DNA of 64,000 nt from an uncultured Pseudomonadales bacterium. GTDB taxonomy: Bacteria; Pseudomonadota; Gammaproteobacteria; Pseudomonadales; Azotimanducaceae. How positions within the stretch are numbered: the first letter of the stretch is position 1; every line of letters starts with the position of its first letter. Below are positions 19,884 through 29,688 of the stretch, piece by piece. The translations under genes were made by a program, and so were the position numbers. The notes beneath the pieces were generated by a model that was not told the DNA's origin, made no database searches, and worked only from the letters and a program-made list of their open reading frames with translations. The stretch is taken from assembly GCA_937921865.1 (NCBI GenBank), contig CAKZWF010000003.1, positions 25,878-89,877 of the forward strand, in the 5' to 3' direction.

Positions 19884-20720
19884 ATGACCACAACTGTGCT
19901 CTGCGAAGGGCTGTGTTTTGGCGAAGGACCGAGGTGGCATGAGGGTGTTCTGTGGTTGTCAGACATGCACGCGCACGAAGTCATCACCGTTGACAGCCAG
20001 GGGAACAAATCGCAGGTCGCCCAGGTACCGAAGCGTCCTTCAGGTCTGGGCTGGCTGCCAGACGGTCAGCTGCTGGTGGTATCAATGCTGGACCAGAGCC
20101 TGTTACGGCTGCAGGATGGTCATCTGAATCTGCATGCCGACCTGTCCAGCCTGGCCGACCACAACTGTAACGACATGGTGGTCGACAGCGTGGGGCGGGC
20201 CTACGTCGGCAACTTCGGCTTCGATCCGGGCGAATCCGTGCGCAGCACCAGTCTGATCTGCGTTGAACCCGATGGTCAGGCGCGGATCGTCGCTGACGAC
20301 CTGGTATTCCCGAATGGCTGCGTTATTACCTCCGACAACAGTACGCTGATCGTTGCTGAAACCTTCGCTGCGCGCCTGAGCGCCTATGACATTGCCGGCA
20401 ACGGTGACCTGTCCAATCGCCGCACCTGGGCCGAACTGCCCGAGGGCGCCGTACCAGACGGTATCTGCCTGGACGCGGCCGGTGGCATCTGGTCAGCCTC
20501 GCCCTCCAGCAACGAGTGCATCCGCCAGCTGGAAGGCGGCGCAGTCACCCACCGGGTCGCAGTTTCTCAGGGTGCCTTCGCCTGCATGCTCGGCGGCCCC
20601 GGTCTGGACACGCTATTTATTCTGACCGCACCCTCATCCGATCCGGAAACCTGCATCCGAGAGAAAGGCGGCCGCGTGGAATATTGCCCGGCGCCTGCAG
20701 CAGGCTCAGGCCGCCCCTGA
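19884..20720 (+). CDS. SMP-30/gluconolactonase family protein
   Basis: GEGPRWHEGVLWLSDMHAHEV, NDMVVDSVGRAYVGNFGFD, FPNGCVIT. Confidence 0.9.
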   Translation: MTTTVLCEGLCFGEGPRWHEGVLWLSDMHAHEVITVDSQGNKSQVAQVPKRPSGLGWLPDGQLLVVSMLDQSLLRLQDGHLNLHADLSSLADHNCNDMVVDSVGRAYVGNFGFDPGESVRSTSLICVEPDGQARIVADDLVFPNGCVITSDNSTLIVAETFAARLSAYDIAGNGDLSNRRTWAELPEGAVPDGICLDAAGGIWSASPSSNECIRQLEGGAVTHRVAVSQGAFACMLGGPGLDTLFILTAPSSDPETCIREKGGRVEYCPAPAAGSGRP

Positions 20721-20779
20721 TACGGCGGCTGCAGACTCTTTTATAACTGATCAGCGATTGACAAAGAGACCAACGGACC

Positions 20780-21931
20780 ATGCTTTACGACAACTACCAA
20801 CCGCCCTGGGAAGACGATGAACTGCGGATCCTGCGCGACGCCGCCGGTAAATTTTTCGAACAGGAATTCGCGCCCAAGACAGATAAGTGGATAGCTCAGG
20901 GCAAGATCGACCGGGATGCCTGGCTGCAGGCGGGTGAAGCCGGATTGTTGTGTGCGGCGATCCCCGAAGCTTACGGCGGCGGTGGTGGTGACTATCGCCA
21001 TGAAACTGTAATCATGGAAGAACATCTGAAGCGCGGCATCACCGGCTTCGGCAATCAGGTACACAGCGCCATTGTCGCCCCTTACCTGCTGCACTACGGC
21101 AGTGAAGAACAACGACGACGCTGGCTGCCAAAGCTGGCCAGCGGGGAGATGGTCGGGGCCATCGCCATGACCGAACCGAACACCGGATCCGATCTGCAGA
21201 GTGTTCGCACCACAGCGCTGGCTGACGGCGACGATTACCTGATCAACGGCAGCAAGACCTATATCAGCAACGGTCAGCATGCGGATCTGGTCATTGTCGT
21301 GGCCAAAACCGATCCAAGCCTGGGCGCCAAGGGTATTTCGCTGATTATTGTCGAAACGGACAACGCGGGGTTTCAACGCGGCCGCAACCTGAAGAAGCTG
21401 GGTCAGAAAGCGGCAGACACCTCAGAAATGTTCTTTTCTGATTGCCGCGTACCCAAAAGCAACCGGTTGGGTGAAGAAGGTCGCGGTTTTGTGCAGCTGA
21501 TGCAGCAGTTGCCGCAGGAACGTCTGAACATCGCTCAGGCTGCTGTGGTACAGACCGAGCGCGCGATAGAAATCACCATCGACTATGTACGCACCCGTCA
21601 GGCATTCGGTCAGCGTGTCCTGGATTTTCAGAACACCCGCTTCAAGCTGGCAGAATGCAAAACCGAAGCGCTGATAGGCCGCACCTTCGTCGATCAGTGT
21701 GTCCTGAAGCTGATGGATGGAGTTCTCGATGCGGCAACTGCATCGATGGCCAAGTACTGGTGTACCGACAAACAGTGCCAGATCATCGACGAATGTCTGC
21801 AGCTGCATGGCGGCGCTGGCTATATGGATGAATATGAGATCTCCCGCATGTACACGGACGCCCGCGTGCAGAAGATCTACGGCGGGACCAACGAAATCAT
21901 GAAGGAGCTGATAGGTCGCAGTCTGGGCTGA
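20780..21931 (+). CDS. Acyl-CoA dehydrogenase
   Basis: AMTEPNTGSDLQSVRTTA, LQLHGGAGYMDEYEISRMYTDARVQKIYGGTNEIMKELI. Confidence 0.95.
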   Translation: MLYDNYQPPWEDDELRILRDAAGKFFEQEFAPKTDKWIAQGKIDRDAWLQAGEAGLLCAAIPEAYGGGGGDYRHETVIMEEHLKRGITGFGNQVHSAIVAPYLLHYGSEEQRRRWLPKLASGEMVGAIAMTEPNTGSDLQSVRTTALADGDDYLINGSKTYISNGQHADLVIVVAKTDPSLGAKGISLIIVETDNAGFQRGRNLKKLGQKAADTSEMFFSDCRVPKSNRLGEEGRGFVQLMQQLPQERLNIAQAAVVQTERAIEITIDYVRTRQAFGQRVLDFQNTRFKLAECKTEALIGRTFVDQCVLKLMDGVLDAATASMAKYWCTDKQCQIIDECLQLHGGAGYMDEYEISRMYTDARVQKIYGGTNEIMKELIGRSLG

Positions 21932-21951
21932 ACAATCGTAACCGCCCCGAT

Positions 21952-23247
21952 ATGATCAGGTACTGGAAGTTCTACTGGCCGCTCGCGCTGACCGGTGTTG
22001 CCATGGTGCTGTCGGTGCAGTTTCAGAATGCCGCTTTAGCCCGCTATCCCGAGGCGGTCACGGAATTGGCAGTCTTTGCGCTGGGCTACAGCACATTCGG
22101 ATTCTTCCGCGCCAGTCTGAGTTTCATTGCCCAACTCTCCAACGTGTTCGCTCGCAGCACGCTGGGTACGTTGCGCTGTCATCGCTTTGTCGGCTTTGCC
22201 AGCATCGTGATCATGAGCCCGCTGCTGTTTCTGGGCCACAGCCAGTCGGGCGCCGAACTGCTCGGCGCCATCTATCACATCGATAACACCCTCACCGCAC
22301 GCGTGCAGGAATATCTGATCTATCTGGCGCCCATCATCCTGCTCGGCGCACAACGTTTCTACTACAACGGTTTGCTCGTGCAGGCGCGACTCACAGGCTG
22401 GGTCACTCTTCTCAACGTGCTGTTTCTATCGACCGTGATTACCCTGCTGATCATCGGCTTCAACCTGGGACTGCGCCCGGCGGTGGTGCTGGTGGGTTCA
22501 GAAGTGCTGGCGATTGCCATCCAGTTGCTGGTCACGCTGTGGATCAAACACCGTTATTACCGGCCCCAAGCACAGCCGGAACACGAAAAGCTCAGCTATC
22601 GGGAGCTGATCAATTTCTTTATCCCGGTTTCGATGACCGGAGTGATGTTTGCACTCAGCCGACCCGTGCTCTACGCCTTTGTCAGCCGAACCCCGGAAGG
22701 GCTGCTCGCCATCGCCGCGATGCGGGTGGCGTTTGACTTTTCCATGCTGTTTCAACAGGCGGCCAATCAGTTCCGCCACTTCTTTGTTACGTTCGGACTC
22801 GACGATCTGGCTGGTAAGCGACGCTTCATGACTCTGGTGGGGGTTGGCATCACAGCACTTATGCTGATTTTCGCGGTGACACCTATTTCAGATCTGGTCT
22901 GGCGGGATCTGATGCAGATCCCCGATGATGCTCGTGCGCTGGCGGTTCAGGTCCTGATAGTGATGTGCCTGATGCCCGCAATCATCATTGTCCGAAACTA
23001 TTACCACGGACGCCTGATGGTAGAGCGGCGCACTGCCGGAATGGCCGTCGCCAGCATCATGCGAGTCGTCGGCATTTTTCTCAGTGCGCAGCTGCTGTTC
23101 AGCCTGGGAGCTCTCAACCATCTCAGCGCCGCCGCGATACTGATCTTCGGCTTTGTGATCGAAACCGTGATTGTTCTGCACGCCGCCCGCAATGGTCAGG
23201 CAGCCAATGGCCAGGCTGAACGGGTAAAAGCGACCGCGAAAATATAG
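21952..23247 (+). CDS. Multidrug/oligosaccharidyl-lipid/polysaccharide superfamily transporter, ANKH (progressive ankylosis)-like
   Basis: About 12 TM; INFFIPVSMTGVMFALSRPVLYAFVSR resembles vertebrate ANKH [26 protein letters not shown]. Confidence 0.6.
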   Translation: MIRYWKFYWPLALTGVAMVLSVQFQNAALARYPEAVTELAVFALGYSTFGFFRASLSFIAQLSNVFARSTLGTLRCHRFVGFASIVIMSPLLFLGHSQSGAELLGAIYHIDNTLTARVQEYLIYLAPIILLGAQRFYYNGLLVQARLTGWVTLLNVLFLSTVITLLIIGFNLGLRPAVVLVGSEVLAIAIQLLVTLWIKHRYYRPQAQPEHEKLSYRELINFFIPVSMTGVMFALSRPVLYAFVSRTPEGLLAIAAMRVAFDFSMLFQQAANQFRHFFVTFGLDDLAGKRRFMTLVGVGITALMLIFAVTPISDLVWRDLMQIPDDARALAVQVLIVMCLMPAIIIVRNYYHGRLMVERRTAGMAVASIMRVVGIFLSAQLLFSLGALNHLSAAAILIFGFVIETVIVLHAARNGQAANGQAERVKATAKI

Positions 23248-23561
23248 CCCACCGAAATCAGCGCACCCGCAAATCCTGCCAGAGCAAGCGGTTTACTCGT
23301 TGCCCGCATCGTCAGGACACCAAAGCCGATATAGGCCAGCAGCCCGAGCAGCTTGGCGGCCAGCCAGCCAGTCAACGGCGACAGACTGAGACTGAGCATC
23401 AGCACAATCCCTAAAACCAGCAATCCGGTGTCGATGATATGGGGAACAATACGCACCCACCGCTGCTGGCGGAGTGGTGAATCGGTCAACGCCCAGATGC
23501 CACGCACCACAAAACCAAGAACAGTCAGATAAGCCAGCGCAATATGGAACAGCTTCAACAT
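23196..23561 (-). CDS. SirB2-family membrane protein
   Basis: 121 aa, 4 TM, MLKLFHIALAYLTVLGFVVRGIW, KLLGLLAYIGFGVLTMR. Confidence 0.75.
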   Translation of the reverse strand: MLKLFHIALAYLTVLGFVVRGIWALTDSPLRQQRWVRIVPHIIDTGLLVLGIVLMLSLSLSPLTGWLAAKLLGLLAYIGFGVLTMRATSKPLALAGFAGALISVGYIFAVAFTRSAWPLAA

Positions 23562-23628
23562 GGTTTACTATCTTTGCAGCTATACGATGCCACAAGCATA
23601 ACAAGCACATCGACAGGGACCCAGTCCC

Positions 23629-25074
23629 ATGTCAGGGGAATTCATGACGATTGATGAAATTATCGACTCAGCGATGCGACCACTGGCAGACGCGGTCGCC
23701 GGTTTCATCTTTTACTCAGTTGAACTGGGTGGTGCGCAAGTCCCCCTGATCGTGATCTGGCTGATTGGCGGCGGTGTGTTTTTCACCCTCTACCTTGGTT
23801 TCATCAATTTCCGCGGCTTCTCTCATGCCATCAGTCTGGTCAATGGACGCTTCGCGAAAGACGGTGATCCGGGGGAGATCTCGCAGTTCCAGGCATTAAC
23901 CACTGCAGTATCCGGGACCGTCGGCATCGGCAACATCGCCGGTGTCGCCGTTGCCATATCGCTCGGCGGTCCGGGGGCAACGCTGTGGCTGATCATTGCC
24001 GGTCTGCTGGGCATGTCGACCAAATGTGCTGAATGCACGCTTGGCGTCATGTACCGGAAAACCCACGACGATGGCTCTGTGTCGGGCGGGCCAATGTACT
24101 ACCTGCAGCAGGGTCTGGCAGAACGCAACATGCCGTCACTGGGGCGGGGACTTGGTCTGTTTTACGCCGCCGCAATGGTGATCGGCTGTCTGGGTATCGG
24201 CAATATGTTTCAGTCTAATCAGGCGGCCGCGATATTCATCGAAGTCACCGGTGGGACCGACAGCTTCTTCGCCGGCCGAGCCTGGTTGATCGGGCTGGCC
24301 CTGGCAATAGCTGTAGGCATTGTGATTGTTGGCGGCATCCGATCAATTGCCACCACGACAGCCAAACTGGTCCCCGCAATGGCACTGCTGTATACCCTGA
24401 CCGCGCTGCTGATCCTTGCCCTGAACGCTGACAAACTACCCGGTGCGCTGGCGGCTATCTGGCATGGTGCCTGGTCGGCAGAAGGTATCAGCGGTGGTCT
24501 GGTTGGGGTGATGATCATCGGCTTTCGTCGTGCAGTATTCTCAAACGAAGCCGGCCTGGGCTCTGCGGCAATTGCGCATTCGACTGCCCGAACCAGCGAA
24601 CCGGCCAGCGAAGGCTACGTGGCATTGCTCGAACCCTTCATCGACACCGTAGTGGTCTGCACAATTACCGCGCTGGTGATTGTGACCACCGTTTATGATC
24701 CAGCCCTTGCTGCCAGCGGCATCAGTGGCATCGAGATGACTACCCAGGCATTTGCCAGCACCCTGGCCTGGACGCCGGTGCCGCTGTCGATTGCCGCCAT
24801 TCTGTTTGCGTTTTCGACGATGGTTGCCTGGTCATACTATGGCTTGAAAGCCTTCACCTACCTGGTTGGACACCATCGCTGGGCAGACGTCGGATTCAAA
24901 CTTTTTTTTCTGCTTTTTGTGGTCCTCGGCTCGAGTGTCCAACTGGGTGCGCTGGTGGATCTATCGGACGCGCTGGTCTTCGTAGTAGCCATTCCCAACC
25001 TGCTTGGCCTTTATCTGCTCGCACCAACTCTGCGCAAGGAACTCAACAGCTATGAACAACGACGCAAAACCTGA
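23629..25074 (+). CDS. Alanine/glycine:cation symporter (AGCS) family protein
   Basis: FQALTTAVSGTVGIGNIAGVAVAISLGGPGA, FSTMVAWSYYGLKAF; ATG at 23641 is an alternative start. Confidence 0.93.
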   Translation: MSGEFMTIDEIIDSAMRPLADAVAGFIFYSVELGGAQVPLIVIWLIGGGVFFTLYLGFINFRGFSHAISLVNGRFAKDGDPGEISQFQALTTAVSGTVGIGNIAGVAVAISLGGPGATLWLIIAGLLGMSTKCAECTLGVMYRKTHDDGSVSGGPMYYLQQGLAERNMPSLGRGLGLFYAAAMVIGCLGIGNMFQSNQAAAIFIEVTGGTDSFFAGRAWLIGLALAIAVGIVIVGGIRSIATTTAKLVPAMALLYTLTALLILALNADKLPGALAAIWHGAWSAEGISGGLVGVMIIGFRRAVFSNEAGLGSAAIAHSTARTSEPASEGYVALLEPFIDTVVVCTITALVIVTTVYDPALAASGISGIEMTTQAFASTLAWTPVPLSIAAILFAFSTMVAWSYYGLKAFTYLVGHHRWADVGFKLFFLLFVVLGSSVQLGALVDLSDALVFVVAIPNLLGLYLLAPTLRKELNSYEQRRKT

Positions 25075-26782
25075 GCAGTCTCGGTTCACTCACCTGAGCC
25101 AGCTATGTCTGATCTGGTTACTCGCCAGTGCGGCGCACGCGGCAACGGCACCCGCAGACCACATCTTCCTGGGCGATCACATCATCACAATGGCTGCGAC
25201 GGCAACAACCTCTGAGCAAAAGCCAACTGCGCTGGCCATACACGGAGATCAGATCGTCTGGACCGGCGAGCGCAAAGATCATGGCAACTGGCTCGGCGCT
25301 GACACCGAAGTTCACGAACTCGGCGATCGCGCACTGCTGCCTGGCTTCATTGATGCGCACGGCCACCTGACCTACCTGGCAGCCACCCTGAAGTGGGCAA
25401 ACCTGGCCTCTCCGCCCGTTGGCCAGGTTGTCGACATGAGCACACTGCAGGGCACGCTGGCCGACTACATCACCGAACAGGCAATACCGCCAGGTACCTG
25501 GGTGATCGGCAACGGCTACGACGATTCCCTGCTGAAAGAACAGCGTCATCCCGATCGTGACGATCTCGACGCGGTCAGCAGCCAACATCCAATCGCGCTG
25601 ATTCACGTTTCCGGGCATCTGACGGCGGTTAATTCTGCCGCGCTGCGGACGGTGAACATCGACGCGGAAACGCTCGATCCGGCCGGGGGACATATCCGCA
25701 GGCGCCCCGGCAGCTCCGAGCCCAATGGCGTGCTCGAAGAAACAGCAACCTACCCGATTCGCGCCGTGATGCAGCAGCCGAGCGGCAATCCGATTACCGA
25801 TATCGAGACAGCACTTAACGTCTATGCAAGCAATGGCATCACCACCGCCCAGGATGGCGCAATCGGCGCTGGTGCGGCCGAACTGCTGAGCATGATGGAT
25901 CGGGACCAATTGCTGACTCTCGATGTGGTCATTTACCCCATCGTGGGCAGTCCGGCTCAGGACGTCCGTCTGGATTATCACTTCAGCCATTATCAAAACC
26001 GGCTGAAAGTTGGCGGCGTGAAATTGATTCTGGATGGTTCACCGCAGGGTAAAACCGCCTATCTCAGCGCACCCTACGCGGTGTCGCCGCCGGGCCAGAA
26101 CCAGGATTACCTGGGCTACCCCACCCACACGGCAGCGGCCGTCGATGCCATGGTTGGTCACTACCTGAGTCACGACATCCCGGTCATCGCGCATGCTAAC
26201 GGCGATGCGGCGGCGCAGATGCTGATCGATGCGGTTGCTGCTGCTGGAGCAACCGAACCGGTTGCCGACCACCGCACCGTGATGATTCACGCCCAGACAG
26301 TGCGCGAAGATCAGCTAGACCAGATGGCTCGACTGGGCATCTTGCCCTCCTACTTTTCAGCACACACCTTCTACTGGGGTGATTGGCACCGCGATTCAGT
26401 GCTGGGTGTTGAACGCGCGCAACGCATCAGCCCGACCCGTTCCAGTGCCGAACGTGGGATGCCGTTCACCGTGCACAACGATACCCCGATTGTTCCACCT
26501 GACATGCTGCGCCTGCTGTGGGCAACAACCAACCGGCTCACCCGCAGTGGGCAGGTTCTCGGCGCCAAGCAGCGGCTGAACACCTATGAAGCACTTGTCG
26601 CCATCACTCGCGATGCCGCATATCAGTACTTTGAAGAAGATCGCAAAGGCACACTCGTGGCCGGCAAGCTGGCGGACCTGGTGGTGCTGTCCGGTAACCC
26701 TCTGGAACTCGACCACACCCGACTGCTTGAGCTGGACGTGCTGGAGACCTGGTCTCACGGCACGCGGGTATTTGAACGCTGA
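25052..26782 (+). CDS. Exported amidohydrolase (YtcJ-like, amidohydrolase_3)
   Basis: LLPGFIDAHGHL, GNGYDDSLLKEQRHPDRDDLDAVSSQHPIALIHVSGH, GTLVAGKLADLVVLSGNP; signal peptide from ATG 25052. Confidence 0.9.
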   Translation: MNNDAKPEQSRFTHLSQLCLIWLLASAAHAATAPADHIFLGDHIITMAATATTSEQKPTALAIHGDQIVWTGERKDHGNWLGADTEVHELGDRALLPGFIDAHGHLTYLAATLKWANLASPPVGQVVDMSTLQGTLADYITEQAIPPGTWVIGNGYDDSLLKEQRHPDRDDLDAVSSQHPIALIHVSGHLTAVNSAALRTVNIDAETLDPAGGHIRRRPGSSEPNGVLEETATYPIRAVMQQPSGNPITDIETALNVYASNGITTAQDGAIGAGAAELLSMMDRDQLLTLDVVIYPIVGSPAQDVRLDYHFSHYQNRLKVGGVKLILDGSPQGKTAYLSAPYAVSPPGQNQDYLGYPTHTAAAVDAMVGHYLSHDIPVIAHANGDAAAQMLIDAVAAAGATEPVADHRTVMIHAQTVREDQLDQMARLGILPSYFSAHTFYWGDWHRDSVLGVERAQRISPTRSSAERGMPFTVHNDTPIVPPDMLRLLWATTNRLTRSGQVLGAKQRLNTYEALVAITRDAAYQYFEEDRKGTLVAGKLADLVVLSGNPLELDHTRLLELDVLETWSHGTRVFER

Positions 26783-26825
26783 TATACTTCCGGCTTCACT
26801 TTTTTCGACCCGGCTAGTAACTGCA

Positions 26826-27695
26826 ATGGAAGGACCAACTTCACACTCCTATTTTTCCCAGCGGCTGCGTCTGCACTATGTCGATTGGGGTAATGAAGGT
26901 GCGCCACCGCTGCTGCTGGTCCACGGTGGTCGTGACCATTGCCGGAACTGGGACTGGGTAGCTGAGGCACTGCGCGACGACTACCACATCATTGCCCCGG
27001 ATCTGCGTGGTCATGGAGACTCTCAGTGGATGAAAGGCGGCAGCTATAACCACGTTGACTATGTCTACGACATTGCTCAGCTGCTGCACCAGACCAAGAT
27101 GAATCCGGTGACAATTCTCAGCCACTCACTGGGCGGTTCGATTTCACTGATGTATGCCGGGCTGTTTCCCGAAACGGTGACCAAACTGATATCGATTGAA
27201 GGCATGGGTCCACCGCCGGAGATGATCAAAGATCGAATTAACGTTCCCATCGAAGATCGACTCCAGGCGTGGGTGGCGGATCTTCGCAAAGCTGCCGGGC
27301 GTATACCCCGGCGCTACGACTCGCTGGAAGCTGCCTACGAGCGCATGCAGACAGAAAATCCGCACCTCTCAGAAGCGCAGGCCCGGCATCTCACCATCCA
27401 CGGCAGTAACCAGAACGAAGATGGCAGCTACAGCTGGAAGTTCGACAACTATGTCCGCACCTTCCCCGCCGTTGGCGTGCCATTCGAAGAACAGTATCGA
27501 CTCTACAAACGCATCACCTGCCCGACTCTGCTGGTGCGGGGCACCGAATCCTGGGCTTCAGACCCGGAGCAGGACGGACGGGCGAAGAACTTTCAGAACG
27601 TCAAATCCGTGAACATCGAAGGCGCTGGGCACTGGGTGCACCACGATCAGCTGGATGTCTTTCTCGGTCACGTTCGCGAGTTTCTGGCCGAATAA
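26826..27695 (+). CDS. Alpha/beta hydrolase
   Basis: LLVHGGRDHCRNWDWVA, DLRGHGDS, LSHSLGGSISL, GAGHWVHHDQ. Confidence 0.92.
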   Translation: MEGPTSHSYFSQRLRLHYVDWGNEGAPPLLLVHGGRDHCRNWDWVAEALRDDYHIIAPDLRGHGDSQWMKGGSYNHVDYVYDIAQLLHQTKMNPVTILSHSLGGSISLMYAGLFPETVTKLISIEGMGPPPEMIKDRINVPIEDRLQAWVADLRKAAGRIPRRYDSLEAAYERMQTENPHLSEAQARHLTIHGSNQNEDGSYSWKFDNYVRTFPAVGVPFEEQYRLYKRITCPTLLVRGTESWASDPEQDGRAKNFQNVKSVNIEGAGHWVHHDQLDVFLGHVREFLAE

Positions 27696-27702
27696 TTTCC
27701 TG

Positions 27703-28803
27703 ATGGCCTCCCGAGCAGCCATCCTGCATCAATCCCCCTGGCAGGGTGTTTTCATTATCACCGGCGGCGGCAGTGGCCTGCTGGCAGAAATGCTCTGTCA
27801 GCCAGGGGCTTCAGCAACCGTTCTGGAAGCCCGTGTGCCTTATGCCAGTGTTGCGCTTGAGCAACTGTTGGGTGCCAGACCAGATCAGGCCTGTTCCGCA
27901 GCAACCGCACGCGCGATGGCGATGGTGGCGTTCCAGCGCGCCCTGGAGCTGACCTCTTTAGATACCAACGCTGCAGAAGAAGAACAGCTGCTGTTCGGAC
28001 TCGGCTGCACGGCCAGCCTTGCGACCAGCCGGGAAAAACGCGGCGCTCATCGCGCCCATGTGGCAATTCAAACCGCCACAATCACTTTCACTGTAGAGCT
28101 CTCATTGTCGGGAAATCGCGAGAGCGAAGAGCGGGTCCTGGTAGACGCACTGTGGCAGGCTCTTGATACGGTCCTCGAGCTGGGAATTCCGGATCTTGAC
28201 CAACCCGGTGCAGCAACCCTGATGACCGCGCAGCCGGACTGGCAGGCCCTGATTCTCGGAGACTCAAGCGCCCACCTGGTCGGCGAGCATGACGGCAAAC
28301 TGCTGCTGCCGGGCGCATTCAATCCTCTGCACGACGGCCATCGTCAGATGCTGACTATTGCCGAACGGCTGACCGGCCTGCCGGGCGGTTACGAGCTGTC
28401 TGTCGCCAACGTCGACAAACCGTTTTTAGACTATCAGGAAATCAGCCGACGGCTGGCTCAGTTCGAAGAACCGGTCTGGCTCACCCATCTACCAACGTTC
28501 ATCGAAAAAGCCCGGCACTTTACCGGAGCCAGATTTGTGGTTGGTATAGATACCCTGCTGCGTATTGCTGACGACGCCTACTACGCCAGCGAGAGCGCAA
28601 TGCTGCAGGTGTTTGCCGAGTTCGCCGAGCTGGGCGCCGGCTTCGTGGTGTTTGGTCGCGACCTTGAGGCTGAGAACTTCAAGGTCCTGGACGACGTCCT
28701 CCACCAGCTTCCGACTTCGCTGACAGATTTATGCACGGGTGTGGACGCTGCAACTTTCAGGGACTCAATCTCTTCTACAGAGCTGCGTCGAACGACCCGC
28801 TGA
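27703..28803 (+). CDS. Fusion: CinA C-terminal (PncC-like) domain + cytidylyltransferase/NMN adenylyltransferase-like domain
   Basis: N-term ITGGGSGLLAEMLCQPGASATVLEARVPYA...GLGCTASLATSREKRGAHRAHVAIQTA (CinA-C-like) then LLPGAFNPLHDGHRQML (HxGH nucleotidyltransferase) and SISSTELRR. Confidence 0.75.
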   Translation: MASRAAILHQSPWQGVFIITGGGSGLLAEMLCQPGASATVLEARVPYASVALEQLLGARPDQACSAATARAMAMVAFQRALELTSLDTNAAEEEQLLFGLGCTASLATSREKRGAHRAHVAIQTATITFTVELSLSGNRESEERVLVDALWQALDTVLELGIPDLDQPGAATLMTAQPDWQALILGDSSAHLVGEHDGKLLLPGAFNPLHDGHRQMLTIAERLTGLPGGYELSVANVDKPFLDYQEISRRLAQFEEPVWLTHLPTFIEKARHFTGARFVVGIDTLLRIADDAYYASESAMLQVFAEFAELGAGFVVFGRDLEAENFKVLDDVLHQLPTSLTDLCTGVDAATFRDSISSTELRRTTR

Positions 28804-29688
28804 CTACTCCAGATCTTCCAGACGTTTTGGCCAGTTGTCTTTCAACAGCCTGGACAGTGAGCGATCAGCCAGCAGGCGCCCGCCGGTCTGGCAATGCGCA
28901 CAATAGTTAGCTTCATTTTCCGCATAGACAATTCTCTGCACCGGCGCGCCACAGTTGGGGCATGGCTGGCGATACTTACCATGCACGGCCATCTGGGGAT
29001 GAAATGCGGTGACTTTGTTCGGGAACTTATCACCCGCCTGTGCGGACAGACGAACGGTCCACAGGGTCAGCACCTCGCGGCAGGCACGATAGAGTCGCTC
29101 CAGCTGGTCTTCGCTAAGCGATCTCGACAGCTTGAACGGCGACAGACCGGCTGAGAGCAGAATTTCATCTGAATAGGCGTTACCGATCCCCGCGAATACC
29201 CGCTGATCAGTGAGCGCCCGCTTGAGCGTATGGTTGGCAGCCTGCAATCTCTGCGAGAACGTCGTCAGATCGACATCCAGAACTTCGAGCCCACCCGGAT
29301 CGAGCTCAGCCAGAGCTGATTCACCTTGAACAAGACGAAGGGATGCCCGCTTCTTTTTACTGGCTTCAGTGAGAATCAGGGTGCCGGTCGAAAAATCGAA
29401 TGCGGCCAGGCCAGCGCGCGCTGGCACCTTCGCGCCCGGCTCCGTCCAGCGAAACCGCCCGGCTACCATCAGATGAATAACCAGAAAATAGTCTCCTGTG
29501 AGCACCATCACCACCTGTTTGGCGAGACGGCGCACCCCGAGCACCTCCCGGCCAAGCAGATCTTCAACGGTGGGGGTGACTGTCCTCAACAGAAACGGGC
29601 TGTTGAGTCGGATCGATGTCAGAGTGGCGCCCTTCAGTCGGGCAGACAGATGCTCCAGATAAACTGTTAGGTCAGGCAGCTCAGGCAC
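28804..29688 (-). CDS. Fpg/Nei family DNA glycosylase
   Basis: GTG start giving (M)PELPDLTVYLEHL; C-terminal zinc finger CPNCGAPVQRIVYAENEANYCAHCQ; overlaps MATE stop by 8 bp. Confidence 0.88.
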   Translation of the reverse strand: MPELPDLTVYLEHLSARLKGATLTSIRLNSPFLLRTVTPTVEDLLGREVLGVRRLAKQVVMVLTGDYFLVIHLMVAGRFRWTEPGAKVPARAGLAAFDFSTGTLILTEASKKKRASLRLVQGESALAELDPGGLEVLDVDLTTFSQRLQAANHTLKRALTDQRVFAGIGNAYSDEILLSAGLSPFKLSRSLSEDQLERLYRACREVLTLWTVRLSAQAGDKFPNKVTAFHPQMAVHGKYRQPCPNCGAPVQRIVYAENEANYCAHCQTGGRLLADRSLSRLLKDNWPKRLEDLE

